A stretch of 64,000 bases of DNA. It comes from JADFJB01 sp964464595 (GTDB lineage Bacteria; Zhuqueibacterota; JdFR-76; DREG01). Positions within the stretch are counted from its first letter, which is position 1. Each line of letters begins with the position of its first letter. Below are positions 55,653 through 63,888 of this stretch, one piece after another. The DNA lies in contig CAYXGW010000013.1 of assembly GCA_964464595.1 (NCBI GenBank), forward strand, positions 1-64,000, given 5' to 3'. The notes beneath the pieces are model-generated. The model ran no database searches. It saw only the letters and a list, made by a program, of their open reading frames with translations, and was not told the DNA's origin. A program made the translations under genes and the position numbers.

Positions 55653-55892
55653 ATGATAGTCGAATATAAATGTAACAGATGTGGATCATCTGGGGATTTT
55701 GAGGAGGGTGTAGTGCAGTCGGGGGGCACAATTTCTTTTCGTCCGAAAGCTACAAAGTTTCTGCAGTTATCTCCGAGTAACATGAGCCTTGCAGCCCGAA
55801 TTTGCATGAGTTGTGGTTTAATTGAATTATCCGGGGATGTAGAGAAAGTTGCATCTCTAACCGGCTCTAAGAAAAAGGTTTATGAAACTTAA
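55653..55892 (+). CDS. Small two-CxxC zinc-ribbon protein, copy 1
   Basis: 79 residues from the ATG at 55653, with GGAGG in front. CNRCG near the start and CMSCG near residue 52 make a four-Cys zinc ribbon; the middle holds FRPKATKFLQLSPSN. I do not know the function; similar small ribbons occur in cassettes and phage regions. Copy 2 lies 615 bases downstream. Confidence 0.75.
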   Translation: MIVEYKCNRCGSSGDFEEGVVQSGGTISFRPKATKFLQLSPSNMSLAARICMSCGLIELSGDVEKVASLTGSKKKVYET

Positions 55893-55955
55893 GCCAGGAT
55901 AACCCGAGTCCTATCCCAACCGCCAGCCCGATCATGCCTGGCTAGGATGGACGTG

Positions 55956-56115
55956 GAATCCGGATGGGTTTTTGCTGCTGGAATTCGGCAACAACAAGGA
56001 AACAGAGCGCGGCAATTCGAACGGCCCACTGATATTGCAATTACTCACGATGGATTCATTTACGTTGCAGATTGGGGAATTAATCGCATACAAAATTTAA
56101 GCTGAGTCAAGAATG
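55956..56115 (+). repeat. NHL-gene 3'-end scar 2
   Basis: Longest well-kept scar: starts at AATCCGGATGGGTTTTTG (matching the region from 47255 in the intact gene) and runs past the former stop. It is in the damaged state GATTGGGGAATTAATCGC and belongs to unit 1 of the tandem cassette. Confidence 0.82.
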
Positions 56116-56267
56116 AATGGAGAAATCCAAAATCAATGATTTTCTTGAGGTTATCATATTTTTAAAACTCATACCGATATATAGAATAGCAGGGTTGGCT
56201 TTAGGCAAATGGCATGCTTTTTATTCAGTATATTTAAAGTAAAATTAATTTCTTTGATGGAGGTTTT

Positions 56268-56507
56268 ATGGTAGTCGAATATAAATGTAACAGATGCGGA
56301 TCATCTGGGGGTTTTGAGGAGGGTGTAGTGCAGTCGGGGGGCACAATTTCTTTTCGTCCGAAAGCTACAAAGTTTCTGCAGTTATCTCCGAGTAACATGA
56401 GCCTTGCAGCCCGAATTTGCATGAGTTGTGGTTTAATTGAATTATCCGGGGATGTAGAGAAAGTTGAATCTCTAACCGGGTCTAAGAAAAAGGCATATGA
56501 AGTTTAA
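56268..56507 (+). CDS. Small two-CxxC zinc-ribbon protein, copy 2
   Basis: 79 residues, nearly identical to copy 1 (four or five substitutions, e.g. the end KKAYEV instead of KKVYET). Ribosome site GGAGG. The conservation of both reading frames after duplication suggests both are expressed or the event is recent. Confidence 0.75.
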   Translation: MVVEYKCNRCGSSGGFEEGVVQSGGTISFRPKATKFLQLSPSNMSLAARICMSCGLIELSGDVEKVESLTGSKKKAYEV

Positions 56508-56568
56508 TTCTTAACCCCCCGTCCTATCCCAACCACCAACCAGATCGTGGTTGGCTTGGATGGACGTG

Positions 56569-56730
56569 GAATCCGGATGGGTTTTTGCTGCTGGAATTCG
56601 GCACACAGGGAAACGGAGCGGGCAATTCGAACGGCCCACAGATATAGCAATTACTCACGGCGGATTTATTTTTATAGCAGATTGGGGAAATAATAGGATT
56701 CAAAAATTTAGATTGAAGGAACGGCAATAA
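56569..56730 (+). repeat. NHL-gene 3'-end scar 3
   Basis: Starts GGAATCCGGATGGG and runs to a TAA. It keeps GGCACACAGGGAAACGGAGC like the intact gene, with a one-base loss in GCGGGGC. The last bases (AAGGAACGGCAATAA) match the intact gene's end AAGGAACTATAA better than the other scars do. Confidence 0.82.
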
Positions 56731-56743
56731 TTCAAATTATGCA

Positions 56744-57139
56744 TTAAGTTGTTGGTTTTCGAACAATTTTTCCATTTCTTTCTATCAAGAACAAACTTTT
56801 TATAGGGTTATCTTTTGAAAGTATTATAATATCAGGAAAAACTTTGAACAGTGCCGAAGCAAACTTCCAATTATTTAAATTCATCCATCCCTTTCCAAGG
56901 AAAAAAACAGTCAGACCTGAACTAATTAATGCCTTTCTTTCATGAGGATTTTTAGCTATTTTAGGATCTCCACTAATTACAATATAACCCTTTTTCTTTA
57001 TTTCTGTAATCCATACTACGTCTATTGTGTCTTGTGGAAATGAGTCTTGTAAGTGAACGACAATATTAAGTGGTTCCGCTAAAATACCTAGAGCTCTAGT
57101 AAGTTTAGGAGAAATATTGTTGTCACAAAAGAATTTCAT
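56744..57139 (-). CDS. PIN-like (DUF5615/VapC45-type) toxin
   Basis: 131 residues. KFFCDNNISPKLTRAL holds the first acidic residue of the PIN-like RNase fold; VVWITEIKKKGYIVISGDP follows with the second. It is probably the RNase toxin of a toxin-antitoxin pair. Its start overlaps the stop of the antitoxin gene by 4 bases. It ends 14 bases from NHL scar 3. Confidence 0.75.
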   Translation of the reverse strand: MKFFCDNNISPKLTRALGILAEPLNIVVHLQDSFPQDTIDVVWITEIKKKGYIVISGDPKIAKNPHERKALISSGLTVFFLGKGWMNLNNWKFASALFKVFPDIIILSKDNPIKSLFLIERNGKIVRKPTT

Positions 57140-57816
57140 GCAGCTAACTGAGATTCGTACTCTAATGCATCCTCTAATGATTCTCTAGATACGTTATACC
57201 AATCCATAACAACATCAAAAGAATCATTTGCATGTACTGCATTTGATAGAACCTCAGTTAAGACGCCCTCATTTTTTACTATAGGTTGGCCAAAATTGCG
57301 ATTTGGATCTAACACTACATTCTTATTTTTTGTTATCGGACACCATCTCAAAAGCATGTCATTTTCAAACTCAAGTTGTCTCAAAAATGGTGCCACAATT
57401 TTATTGAAAACTATCTGACTTTTTGAAATATCTTCTAAAATTTTTTCCCCTCTTTCTCTCACTTCAAGAAATATTTTCCGGCCATCGGTTAGGAATCTCA
57501 TAGTACTAAAAGGGTGATTAGTTTTAAATCTTTCTTGTGCAATTAATAGAGAATTACGAATTGTGTTTAAACTCAAACCAAGTTTTTTGAACTCATTAAC
57601 GAAATAGATTTCTATAAGATCTTTAAAGCTTAAACTGATTTGATTATCTATAGGATCAAAGTCAAGCTCCCATAATTTATTAGCATGTTGTGCTTCACCT
57701 TTGTAAGCGTAGTCATAGCCCCGAATCCACCTATAAATAACCTTATTTGACAATCCGGTTATTCTATGAACGTCTGGAACTGAATATATTCCTTTTCCTA
57801 TATAGTTCATATCCAC
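57136..57816 (-). CDS. DUF433-like antitoxin with MerR-type HTH
   Basis: 226 residues. The N-terminal helix-turn-helix GIYSVPDVHRITGLSNKVIYRWIRGYDY resembles a MerR/DUF433-type antitoxin; the C-terminal third wraps the toxin. Translationally coupled to the PIN-like toxin. Such pairs stabilise mobile or integron-type regions. Confidence 0.75.
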   Translation of the reverse strand: MDMNYIGKGIYSVPDVHRITGLSNKVIYRWIRGYDYAYKGEAQHANKLWELDFDPIDNQISLSFKDLIEIYFVNEFKKLGLSLNTIRNSLLIAQERFKTNHPFSTMRFLTDGRKIFLEVRERGEKILEDISKSQIVFNKIVAPFLRQLEFENDMLLRWCPITKNKNVVLDPNRNFGQPIVKNEGVLTEVLSNAVHANDSFDVVMDWYNVSRESLEDALEYESQLAA

Positions 57817-58036
57817 CTCATGCGTTTTTTATACAATTTGGCTTATTGGACATAATTTAACTCCCTAAAATAATAAAAGCGATGAACCCACAGGCCACCA
57901 CCTTAAGTTAAGGACTTTAGGCTAGGCTTCACCCAGCCAATCTCGGTTTAAATATCGCCGACTAATCGACAAAAGTCAAGGGTTTTTGAATTTTGACCAG
58001 ATTTTAACATTTCGCTATTTCAGCAATTTCCCTTCA

Positions 58037-58121
58037 ATTTAACGGCCCCTGCCAGCCCTCCACCCAGGTTCAGAGGTGAATAACCATCCCTGGCTGGCAT
58101 GGCAGGAGCCTTATGTTAATT
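58037..58121 (-). repeat. attC-like inverted repeat A
   Basis: The ends read ATTTAAC (58037-58043) and GTTAATT (58115-58121), near-perfect complements of the RYYYAAC/GTTRRRY attC core boxes. Internal arms GGCCCCTGCCAGCC and GGCTGGCATGGCAGGAGCC pair with a bulge, as in integron attC stems. On the minus strand, where the nearby genes lie, it ends in GTTAAAT. Confidence 0.5.
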
Positions 58122-58277
58122 ATGTATACTCAATCTCCAATAAATATTATTAACGGCAGAATATATTTATAAAATGGGGATAACACCATCAGGGAAACCC
58201 TGAATATGAGGTTCGAAAAACCTTAGGTTCGGGTAAGGGAAATATGTAAACTCAATTCCTTTATAAGCAGTATTTCA

Positions 58278-58316
58278 AATTAACAGCCCCTGCCAGCTCG
58301 CCACCCAGACAGCAAG
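58278..58316 (-). repeat. attC-like half-site B
   Basis: AATTAACAGCCCCTGCCAGC and the CGCCACCC end match one arm of sites A and C with four changes. It touches the stop codon of the TIR gene, the expected place of an attC at a cassette's 3' end. The second arm is not visible. Confidence 0.5.
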
Positions 58317-59381
58317 TCATGATTCTCCTTTCAGATCTCGCAGGATCCGTTCAAAAGATTCTTTGTAGCAATCATGTTCTTTCCAGTTGGAGAAATCACC
58401 AATATGTCTGCTGTTCTTTACAAAAGGCGCCCAACCTGCTTTTGTGTCAAACACTGAATCATCGATACGAATGGGAAATAGTACAAGCCTGTCTTCATTT
58501 CTTTCTTTCTCCAGGGCTGTTTCGACTTCCTGTTCCACCCATTGACTGTCAATTGAATTTTCCGAAAGGATTAAAAACAGCTTATCGTGAACTCTTATGG
58601 CTTCATCGATTCCGATTCTTATTTTGTCGCCGATCTTTAAATCCGCAGGTGCAAACCAACAGCGAACATTATTATCCTGCAAATCTGCATGCAATCTTTT
58701 TGCGAATTCGTCATCCTGGCTGGAATAGCTGATGAAACAAGAATAACGCTGAATAGGTTGGTTTAAAAGGGAAGGGTAATACTCGATTAGGCTATCCGGC
58801 AATCCGCAGCCACGGAGAAATACTTCCGGCAGATTGCCGGATTTTATTAACGTGCGATGATCAATAATGCTTGGACCAAAATGTCTACACGAATCCAAAT
58901 TTTTTGCATTGGATAAATCGACATTTGCTAAAATAGTTTCATACAATTTTGCATTTTTGAGGTCAGCTCCTTTGAAGTTTGCTCCTGCGAGGTTTGCTCT
59001 GTAGAGGTTTGCTCTGTAGAGGTTTGCCTCTGCGAGGTCTGCTCCTGTGAGGTCTGCTCTGTAGAAGTTTGCATCTTTGAGGTCATCTCCTTTGAGGTCT
59101 GCTCTTTGGAGGTTTGCTCTTGAGAGGTCTGCTCTTGATAGGTTTACTCCTCCGAGTTTTGCATGTGAGAGATGAGCTTCTGTGAGGTTTGCTCTGTAGA
59201 GGTTTGCCTCTGCGAGGTCTGCTCTTTTTAGGTCTGCTGCTGAGAGGTTTGCTTGTGAGAGATCGGCTTTTGTGAGGTCTGTATTTGAGAGGTCAGGCCT
59301 AATATCCGGATTTTCTTTCCGCCATTTATTCCAAGCTTCTACGCCTTGCTTAAGAATTTTTAGATGTTCCGGGTTAGCCAA
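58317..59381 (-). CDS. Pentapeptide-repeat protein with C-terminal TIR domain
   Basis: 354 residues from a TTG at 59381 with GGGAAAGGGAA in front; the longer frame would start inside repeat C. An N-terminal helical part (NPEHLKILKQGVEAWNKWRK) precedes about 25 pentapeptide repeats (ANLYRANLTEA type), a right-handed beta-helix. A TIR domain starts at SCFISYSSQDDEFAKRLH. The WVEQEVE segment carries the Glu used by NAD-cleaving TIRs. It may be an antiphage or stress NADase with a sensing solenoid (inference). Confidence 0.82.
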   Translation of the reverse strand: MANPEHLKILKQGVEAWNKWRKENPDIRPDLSNTDLTKADLSQANLSAADLKRADLAEANLYRANLTEAHLSHAKLGGVNLSRADLSRANLQRADLKGDDLKDANFYRADLTGADLAEANLYRANLYRANLAGANFKGADLKNAKLYETILANVDLSNAKNLDSCRHFGPSIIDHRTLIKSGNLPEVFLRGCGLPDSLIEYYPSLLNQPIQRYSCFISYSSQDDEFAKRLHADLQDNNVRCWFAPADLKIGDKIRIGIDEAIRVHDKLFLILSENSIDSQWVEQEVETALEKERNEDRLVLFPIRIDDSVFDTKAGWAPFVKNSRHIGDFSNWKEHDCYKESFERILRDLKGES

Positions 59382-59398
59382 TTTTTCCCTTTCCCTTT

Positions 59399-59476
59399 TT
59401 TTTAACGGCCCCTGCCAGCCCTCCACCCTGCCCGCGGGGAAACCAGCATGGTGATTGGCATGGGCAGAAGCCTTAA
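59399..59476 (-). repeat. attC-like inverted repeat C
   Basis: TTTAACGGCCCCTGCCAGCC is identical to site A, followed by CTCCACCC. The other arm is GGCATGGGCAGAAGCC, then TTAAT. It lies just upstream of the TIR gene start, so sites C and B bracket the gene as in an integron cassette. Confidence 0.5.
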
Positions 59477-59489
59477 TATACTTGATCAC

Positions 59490-60445
59490 CCCAAAATGCT
59501 ATTTGTTATGGATTTGTATAAAACTATAATATCTAATTATTTAATCAATTAGGCAATAGGGAAAACCATTTTTGTGACCTGGCAGGAAATGGATAATTTA
59601 TTGTTTCCCTCTATTTATTCCTTCCTGAACTTGTGTTTGTGTTATTTTTCATTACACCAGTTTACAAATAAATCTACAATTCCCTTTATTATCTCCCGCT
59701 TTTGAGGCTGTTGCAGAATGCGTAACAGCATCTGAAATGTCATTCTGAGCGCCAGCGAAGAATCTTTGTTGGTACTGCCCTTAATAACTTGATTATACAA
59801 CAGTTACAACGAGTTTCAAACAAGATCCTTCACTCCGCTTCGCTCTATTCAGGATGACAATTGCACACTATTTGCTTATTCTGCAATAGCCTGTTTTCAG
59901 AGGATTTTAATCTTTCACCAAAACCAGTCACAATAATCATATCATAATATGAAATAAGTATTGACATAGACAACATACTATTATATATTCTGTTATCTTT
60001 ACTTGTAGAAAAGTAACTTAAGGAGCCAAACAAATGGGATTTGAAAAGGAAAGAATTCGAACAATCAAAGCATTCTAAGACTATTGCTTAAAGAGCTTAT
60101 CAAAAAAGGTTTTCCCTTTGGACTAAAAAAAAGCTATTGACAAAATCTAATAATTTCGTTATGTTTCAATTATATGAAAAACCGTGGGAGATACAGTTCC
60201 CCAATTCTAATCAAAATAACAAAATAATAGAAAGGAGAGATAAGCGCTACAGCCCTTGTAAATCTACCATTGAATCACTGCACTAATAAGAATACGAATG
60301 ATTTTGCAATTGCTCTTGAACCTAAAAAAATCATTGGCTTTAAACGCTTTGGTTGGTAATTATTAGATTGAAGAACATAAAATTAAATAATCATTTAACT
60401 ATGCGGGGCGCGTGCCTGCAAGGGCGCGAACGCAGGGAGAATATT
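59490..60445. other. Gene-free region with a MITE-like element
   Basis: 956 bases without a convincing gene. It holds the MITE-like element at 59705-59892 and several short frames, the longest plus-strand being a tail encoding FAIALEPKKIIGFKRFGW near 60300-60358 without a start (possible remnant). A G+C-rich patch at 60400-60436 precedes the next gene. Confidence 0.5.
59705..59892. mobile_element. MITE-like element
   Basis: Terminal inverted repeats AGGCTGTTGCAGAAT (59705-59719) and ATTCTGCAATAGCCT (59878-59892) match with one mismatch. The interior holds GTCATTCTGAGCGCCAGCGA and its rough complement CTTCGCTCTATTCAGGATGA, a motif pair widespread in bacteria. No coding capacity and no clear target duplication. 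Confidence 0.65.
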
Positions 60446-60838
60446 ATGGTAGATATTATAAAAGAGTATCCTTTTTTAACTGGACTTGTCTCCATCATGG
60501 TCATGCTGTTCATGGTTATTTTAAATACGATCAATTATCGTAAAAAAAAATACTATAAGAGTGTACTTACTACTCTAATCGGCGATGATGAGGAGGTATT
60601 TGAATTATACAATGAAGCTATAAAATTAGAAAAACAGGATATTAAAGTGGCCAAAATTGAACCCGGAGAGAAAGGCCAGGTATCTGCGGCATTAAAACAG
60701 ATTAAAGCCCGGGATACTGCGGCAAAACGTAAAAAGGACAATGACCTCCGCAAGCAGGAAAAACGGCTGGAAAGTATTGTCAAATTGGCTAACATTAATC
60801 GAAGTCAAATATTAGACGATTTAGCGAAAAATAAATGA
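60446..60838 (+). CDS. Small membrane-anchored coiled-coil protein
   Basis: 130 residues from the ATG at 60446 with CAGGGAGA in front. One N-terminal transmembrane helix (FLTGLVSIMVMLFMVILNT) and a long charged helix (KQIKARDTAAKRKKDNDLRK). Family unknown. The neighbours are also small genes of unknown function. Confidence 0.6.
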   Translation: MVDIIKEYPFLTGLVSIMVMLFMVILNTINYRKKKYYKSVLTTLIGDDEEVFELYNEAIKLEKQDIKVAKIEPGEKGQVSAALKQIKARDTAAKRKKDNDLRKQEKRLESIVKLANINRSQILDDLAKNK

Positions 60839-60906
60839 AACCGGAATCCACGTTTGTAATTGATCAAAGTTGATAAAATAATGGGGCAAACTGTTGGGAG
60901 TTTACA

Positions 60907-61188
60907 ATGGCACAAGCAGGCAAAATAGTCAGTGAAAAAGATGCTTTGAAGTGGGCCGGGGAATTCAAGGATTTTTTAACGGATCTGGAATGCGGTCGTT
61001 TCTTTTCAAAGAATATCATCCATAAACTTTTGTATGATTATGGTGATGAAGTCAAGGGATTTTGGATCAGGTATGGTATTAAAAAGGGTAAACCGGAAGT
61101 AATCATTCACTCTGTAGATGCAGACACCAATATTACAAAAGAGAATATATTAGGTTCTGCAGAAGATAGTAAACTGCCAGGTGACTAA
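60907..61188 (+). CDS. Hypothetical 93-residue protein
   Basis: Soluble, with a helical start (KDALKWAGEFKDFLTDLE) and a basic middle (FWIRYGIKKGKPEVII). No recognised motif. Its stop overlaps the GTG of the membrane protein gene by 8 bases, suggesting coupling. The last ~10 codons are duplicated upstream of copy 2 of that gene. Confidence 0.6.
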   Translation: MAQAGKIVSEKDALKWAGEFKDFLTDLECGRFFSKNIIHKLLYDYGDEVKGFWIRYGIKKGKPEVIIHSVDADTNITKENILGSAEDSKLPGD

Positions 61189-61843
61189 TTTTCAAGAGAT
61201 TTCAGGCTTATCAATACTTCTTCCGATTTTATACGGAATCTTTGTTTACAGATATTTAACCCGTGAACTTTGCTTTCTATTTTGGTTATGTTGCATTGGA
61301 CTTATGTTTGAAGGAAATAATTACTTTATACAGTACCAACTACCGTCTAATTTAACTTTTCTATCAAATTATACATGGTATGGGGTAGAATTTATTGTAT
61401 TGATGATAGTATTCAGTACTTGGAGCAATAATAAAATCTACTTTCGTATTGGTCTACTGTTTCTGATTTTGCATACCTTTATCAGTTTAATGAACGGTTT
61501 TAGCCAATTTGATCCGACCACTAGAATAATTTCATCGATAATCATTTCTTTCAGCTCGATTTTTCTTTTCAGGAAATCATTGTTCCAGGAAGACCGGGTT
61601 ATGTCAGTTATCTTTGCTGGCTTATTTTTTTATTTTTCTATGAATATTGTAGTTTTTTTGTTGTTAAGTAGCTTAGAGCTAGAAATAAGAAGACAATTTT
61701 GGAATTTTCATACGGTCATGAACATCCTAATGAATATCTCGTTTGTTGTTGGATTTTATATGAGAAAAAGATTTGTGAAAAGTAGTATTAACAGTAATAA
61801 CATTTCTTCGGGTTACCAGCCTCACTCTACTTCTATTAATTAG
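61181..61843 (+). CDS. Multi-spanning membrane protein, copy 1
   Basis: 220 residues, about seven transmembrane segments (SILLPILYGIFVYRYL, LCFLFWLCCIGLMFEG, RIGLLFLILHTFISLM, VIFAGLFFYFSMNIVVFLLL). GTG start coupled to the upstream gene. I do not recognise the family. It has a short polar tail ending HSTSIN. Confidence 0.7.
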   Translation: MTNFQEISGLSILLPILYGIFVYRYLTRELCFLFWLCCIGLMFEGNNYFIQYQLPSNLTFLSNYTWYGVEFIVLMIVFSTWSNNKIYFRIGLLFLILHTFISLMNGFSQFDPTTRIISSIIISFSSIFLFRKSLFQEDRVMSVIFAGLFFYFSMNIVVFLLLSSLELEIRRQFWNFHTVMNILMNISFVVGFYMRKRFVKSSINSNNISSGYQPHSTSIN

Positions 61844-61969
61844 ATTTCTTTAGCGAGTAGCTTTTCGTTTCTCTAAAGATAATTTTAGCTTAAGATTTTT
61901 ATTGACATATAAGCTTTCATTATTACATTGTACTTATTTTATGTTCCGCAGAGGATAGTAAACTGCCAG

Positions 61970-62632
61970 GTGCCTAATTTTCAAGAGATTTCAGGATTAT
62001 CAATACTTCTTCCGTTTTTATACGGAATCTTTGTTTACAGATATTTAACCCGTGAACTTTGCTTTCTATTTTGGTTATGTTGCATTGGACTTATGTTTGA
62101 AGGAAATAATTACTTTATACAGTACCAACTACCGTCTAATTTAACTTTTCTATCAAATTATACATGGTATGGGGTAGAATTTATTGTATTGATGATAGTA
62201 TTCAGTACTTGGAGCAATAATAAAATCTACTTTCGTATTGGTCTACTGTTTCTGATTTTGCATACCTTTATCAGTTTAATGAACGGTTTTAGCCAATTTG
62301 ATCCGACCACTAGAATAATTTCATCGATAATCATTTCTTTCAGCTCGATTTTTCTTTTCAGGAAATCATTGTTCCAGGAAGACCGGGTTATGTCAGTTAT
62401 CTTTGCTGGCTTATTTTTTTATTTTTCTATGAATATTGTAGTTTTTTTGTTGTTAAGTAGCTTAGAGCTAGAAATAAGAAGACAATTTTGGAATTTTCAT
62501 ACGATCATGAACATCCTTATGAATATCTCGTTTTTCGTTGGATTTTATATGAGAAAAAGATTTGTGAAAAGTAGTATTAATAGTGGTAACATTTCTTCTG
62601 GTTACCAGCCTCATTCCACTTCTTTTAATTAG
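61970..62632 (+). CDS. Multi-spanning membrane protein, copy 2
   Basis: 220 residues, the same length as copy 1 and differing at about eight residues (PNFQ for TNFQ, LPFLY for LPILY, SFFVG for SFVVG, SGNIS for SNNIS). GTG start at 61970. Both copies are intact, so duplication may be recent or both may be under selection. Confidence 0.7.
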   Translation: MPNFQEISGLSILLPFLYGIFVYRYLTRELCFLFWLCCIGLMFEGNNYFIQYQLPSNLTFLSNYTWYGVEFIVLMIVFSTWSNNKIYFRIGLLFLILHTFISLMNGFSQFDPTTRIISSIIISFSSIFLFRKSLFQEDRVMSVIFAGLFFYFSMNIVVFLLLSSLELEIRRQFWNFHTIMNILMNISFFVGFYMRKRFVKSSINSGNISSGYQPHSTSFN

Positions 62633-63039
62633 GTTGATTTTGCGGCTGCATTCATCCTGCCGAAAATATTGATTGTACTCAGCAAAGATGGCCGTATCTT
62701 AAAATCGACAGATGCAATCAACCCCCCCCAAAAGCATATAACGATTTTGATGTGTCGTAGTAAAACAAATTAAATAGTTCTCAACGATCCCCGATTTGTC
62801 TTCAAAAATTCGACTACTAATTACCGAATGCGCAAGGGTCTTTTCTTCTAGAATTCGACACACATGGAAACGGAACGGGGCAATTCGAACGGCCCACTGA
62901 TATAGCAATTACTCACGATGGATTCATTTACATTGCAGATTGGGGGAATAATCGCATGAAAAAATTCAAGCTGAGGCAGCGATGAAGCTTCTTTTTTGAG
63001 GCACGCCTCAGCCGGAGAAAGACTGATTTTATCTTAGTG
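62633..63039. other. Gene-free region with NHL scar 4
   Basis: 407 bases without a supported gene; the scar occupies the centre. A G+C-rich dyad (GAGGCACGCCTCA, 62998-63010) lies just before the converging genes and could be a bidirectional terminator stem. Confidence 0.5.
62836..62985 (+). repeat. NHL-gene 3'-end scar 4
   Basis: GGGTCTTTTCTTCTAGAATT through ATTCAAGCTGAGGCAGCGAT matches the same gene end as scars 1-3, including the shared GCAATTACTCACGATGG. It extends about 20 bases past the former stop. It bounds the accessory cassettes on the right. Confidence 0.82.
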
Positions 63040-63429
63040 TTATTCATAGTCTTGGCTTCTATCTTTAGATTTATTAAAAAACATGTTTTTACATACATTG
63101 CAATGATAAGAAAGCGTGGGTCTATCGTCAATGATTGTAAGACGAATTAGTTTTTTATCTTTATCATAGCATGCCCTACAGTATGGACCGTCCTTGTTTT
63201 TACTCGAATCGGGATCCACTTTATAGTAAACCGGATATTCATACTTAAGGCATTTTTCAATATCTATTTGGCATTCTAGTTCGGATATGGTTTTTTTGAG
63301 TTGAAGGTTTTCTTCTCGATATTCCAAAACCGCTTCCCTGAGCTCCATAATCTTTTCTTGGGCTTCGATGGTCATTCCTTTTTTGATTAACCCCATAATT
63401 TCAGAAACTTTTGGTGTTGGAATTGCCAT
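63040..63429 (-). CDS. Coiled-coil zinc-ribbon protein
   Basis: 129 residues from the ATG at 63429. The N-terminal IPTPKVSEIMGLIKKGMTIE is followed by a coiled coil (LREAVLEYREENLQLKKTI) and a C-terminal four-Cys ribbon (YCRACYDKDKK, YHCNVCKNMF). A common small accessory or phage-type protein of unknown function. It lies 10 bases after the next upstream gene. Confidence 0.7.
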   Translation of the reverse strand: MAIPTPKVSEIMGLIKKGMTIEAQEKIMELREAVLEYREENLQLKKTISELECQIDIEKCLKYEYPVYYKVDPDSSKNKDGPYCRACYDKDKKLIRLTIIDDRPTLSYHCNVCKNMFFNKSKDRSQDYE

Positions 63430-63439
63430 AATTATATTC

Positions 63440-63829
63440 TCATTGGCAAAGTTCTTCAAATATCATTTTTTTGTATCTTCCTTCCAATGTAATAGATTGC
63501 ATCATTGCACTACAAATTTCTTTTTTTGCCAAAGAAGTAATTTGACCCTTAAATGTTTTTTTTGAATCACTTAAAAACCGATTCCTTACGTAGGTCAAAC
63601 TAAAACATTTATCTGCTTTTGAGCAGTCTACAAATGAATCCCAGGATAAAAATGAGTGATCCGCCTGTTTCAACCTTACCTGGCACGCAGATAGAGCTGG
63701 ACTATTACTTTTAAAAGTATTTATTCTAGAGTTAATAAAAAACCATAAGGGCTCGGGGATAATAGCTACTAACAGTAAATATTTATTGTCTGGAGGCTCT
63801 ATGAAATCACAATAAAGGTAAAATACCAT
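63440..63829 (-). CDS. Hypothetical protein in a toxin-antitoxin-like trio
   Basis: 129 residues, soluble. The segments IPEPLWFFINSRINTF and FLSWDSFVDCSKADKCFSL recall compact toxin-like folds, but I cannot assign a family. It lies between a partial upstream gene with antitoxin-like size and the zinc-ribbon gene. Confidence 0.5.
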   Translation of the reverse strand: MVFYLYCDFIEPPDNKYLLLVAIIPEPLWFFINSRINTFKSNSPALSACQVRLKQADHSFLSWDSFVDCSKADKCFSLTYVRNRFLSDSKKTFKGQITSLAKKEICSAMMQSITLEGRYKKMIFEELCQ

Positions 63830-63888
63830 TCCAGGTATAAAGATCTGATCGAAACTGGTTGAATTTATAATTAATCGCCCTATTCAGT

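Larger units (their letters stand above)
55504..56735 (+). repeat. Tandem duplication of a ~615-bp zinc-ribbon cassette
   Basis: Unit 1 (55504-56118) and unit 2 (56120-56735) align throughout. Each has the same upstream region (AATGATTTTCTTG, CACCGATATATAGAAT-like), the same 79-codon gene, a short palindromic spacer and an NHL 3' scar. In unit 2 the spacer has a clean hairpin CCAACCA-GATCG-TGGTTGG; in unit 1 it is imperfect. The offset is about 615 bases. Confidence 0.82.
57817..58316. other. Gene-free region with attC-like sites A and B
   Basis: 500 bases without a supported gene. It holds attC-like site A (58037-58121), a small palindrome around AACCTTAGGTT (58224-58234) and half-site B (58278-58316). 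The block TATGTAnACTCAATnCC occurs twice (58123, 58244), indicating a small internal duplication. Confidence 0.5.
61154..62634 (+). repeat. Tandem duplication with 789-bp period
   Basis: 61154-61845 and 61943-62634 are about 98% identical and in the same orientation. The period is exactly 789 bases, a multiple of three. About 98 bases of unique sequence lie between. The first copy overlaps the end of the 93-residue gene; the second carries along a fragment of that gene's end. Confidence 0.9.

Noticed and set aside
57880..57960. Another attC-like site near the antitoxin gene
   Set aside because: It has TTAAGTTAAGG and GGCTAGGCT repeats but lacks the GGCCCCTGCCAGCC arm shared by sites A-C.
59382..59489. 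N-terminal extension of the TIR gene to 59489
   Set aside because: The extension is encoded by the attC-like repeat C. A TTG with a good ribosome site lies just after the repeat.
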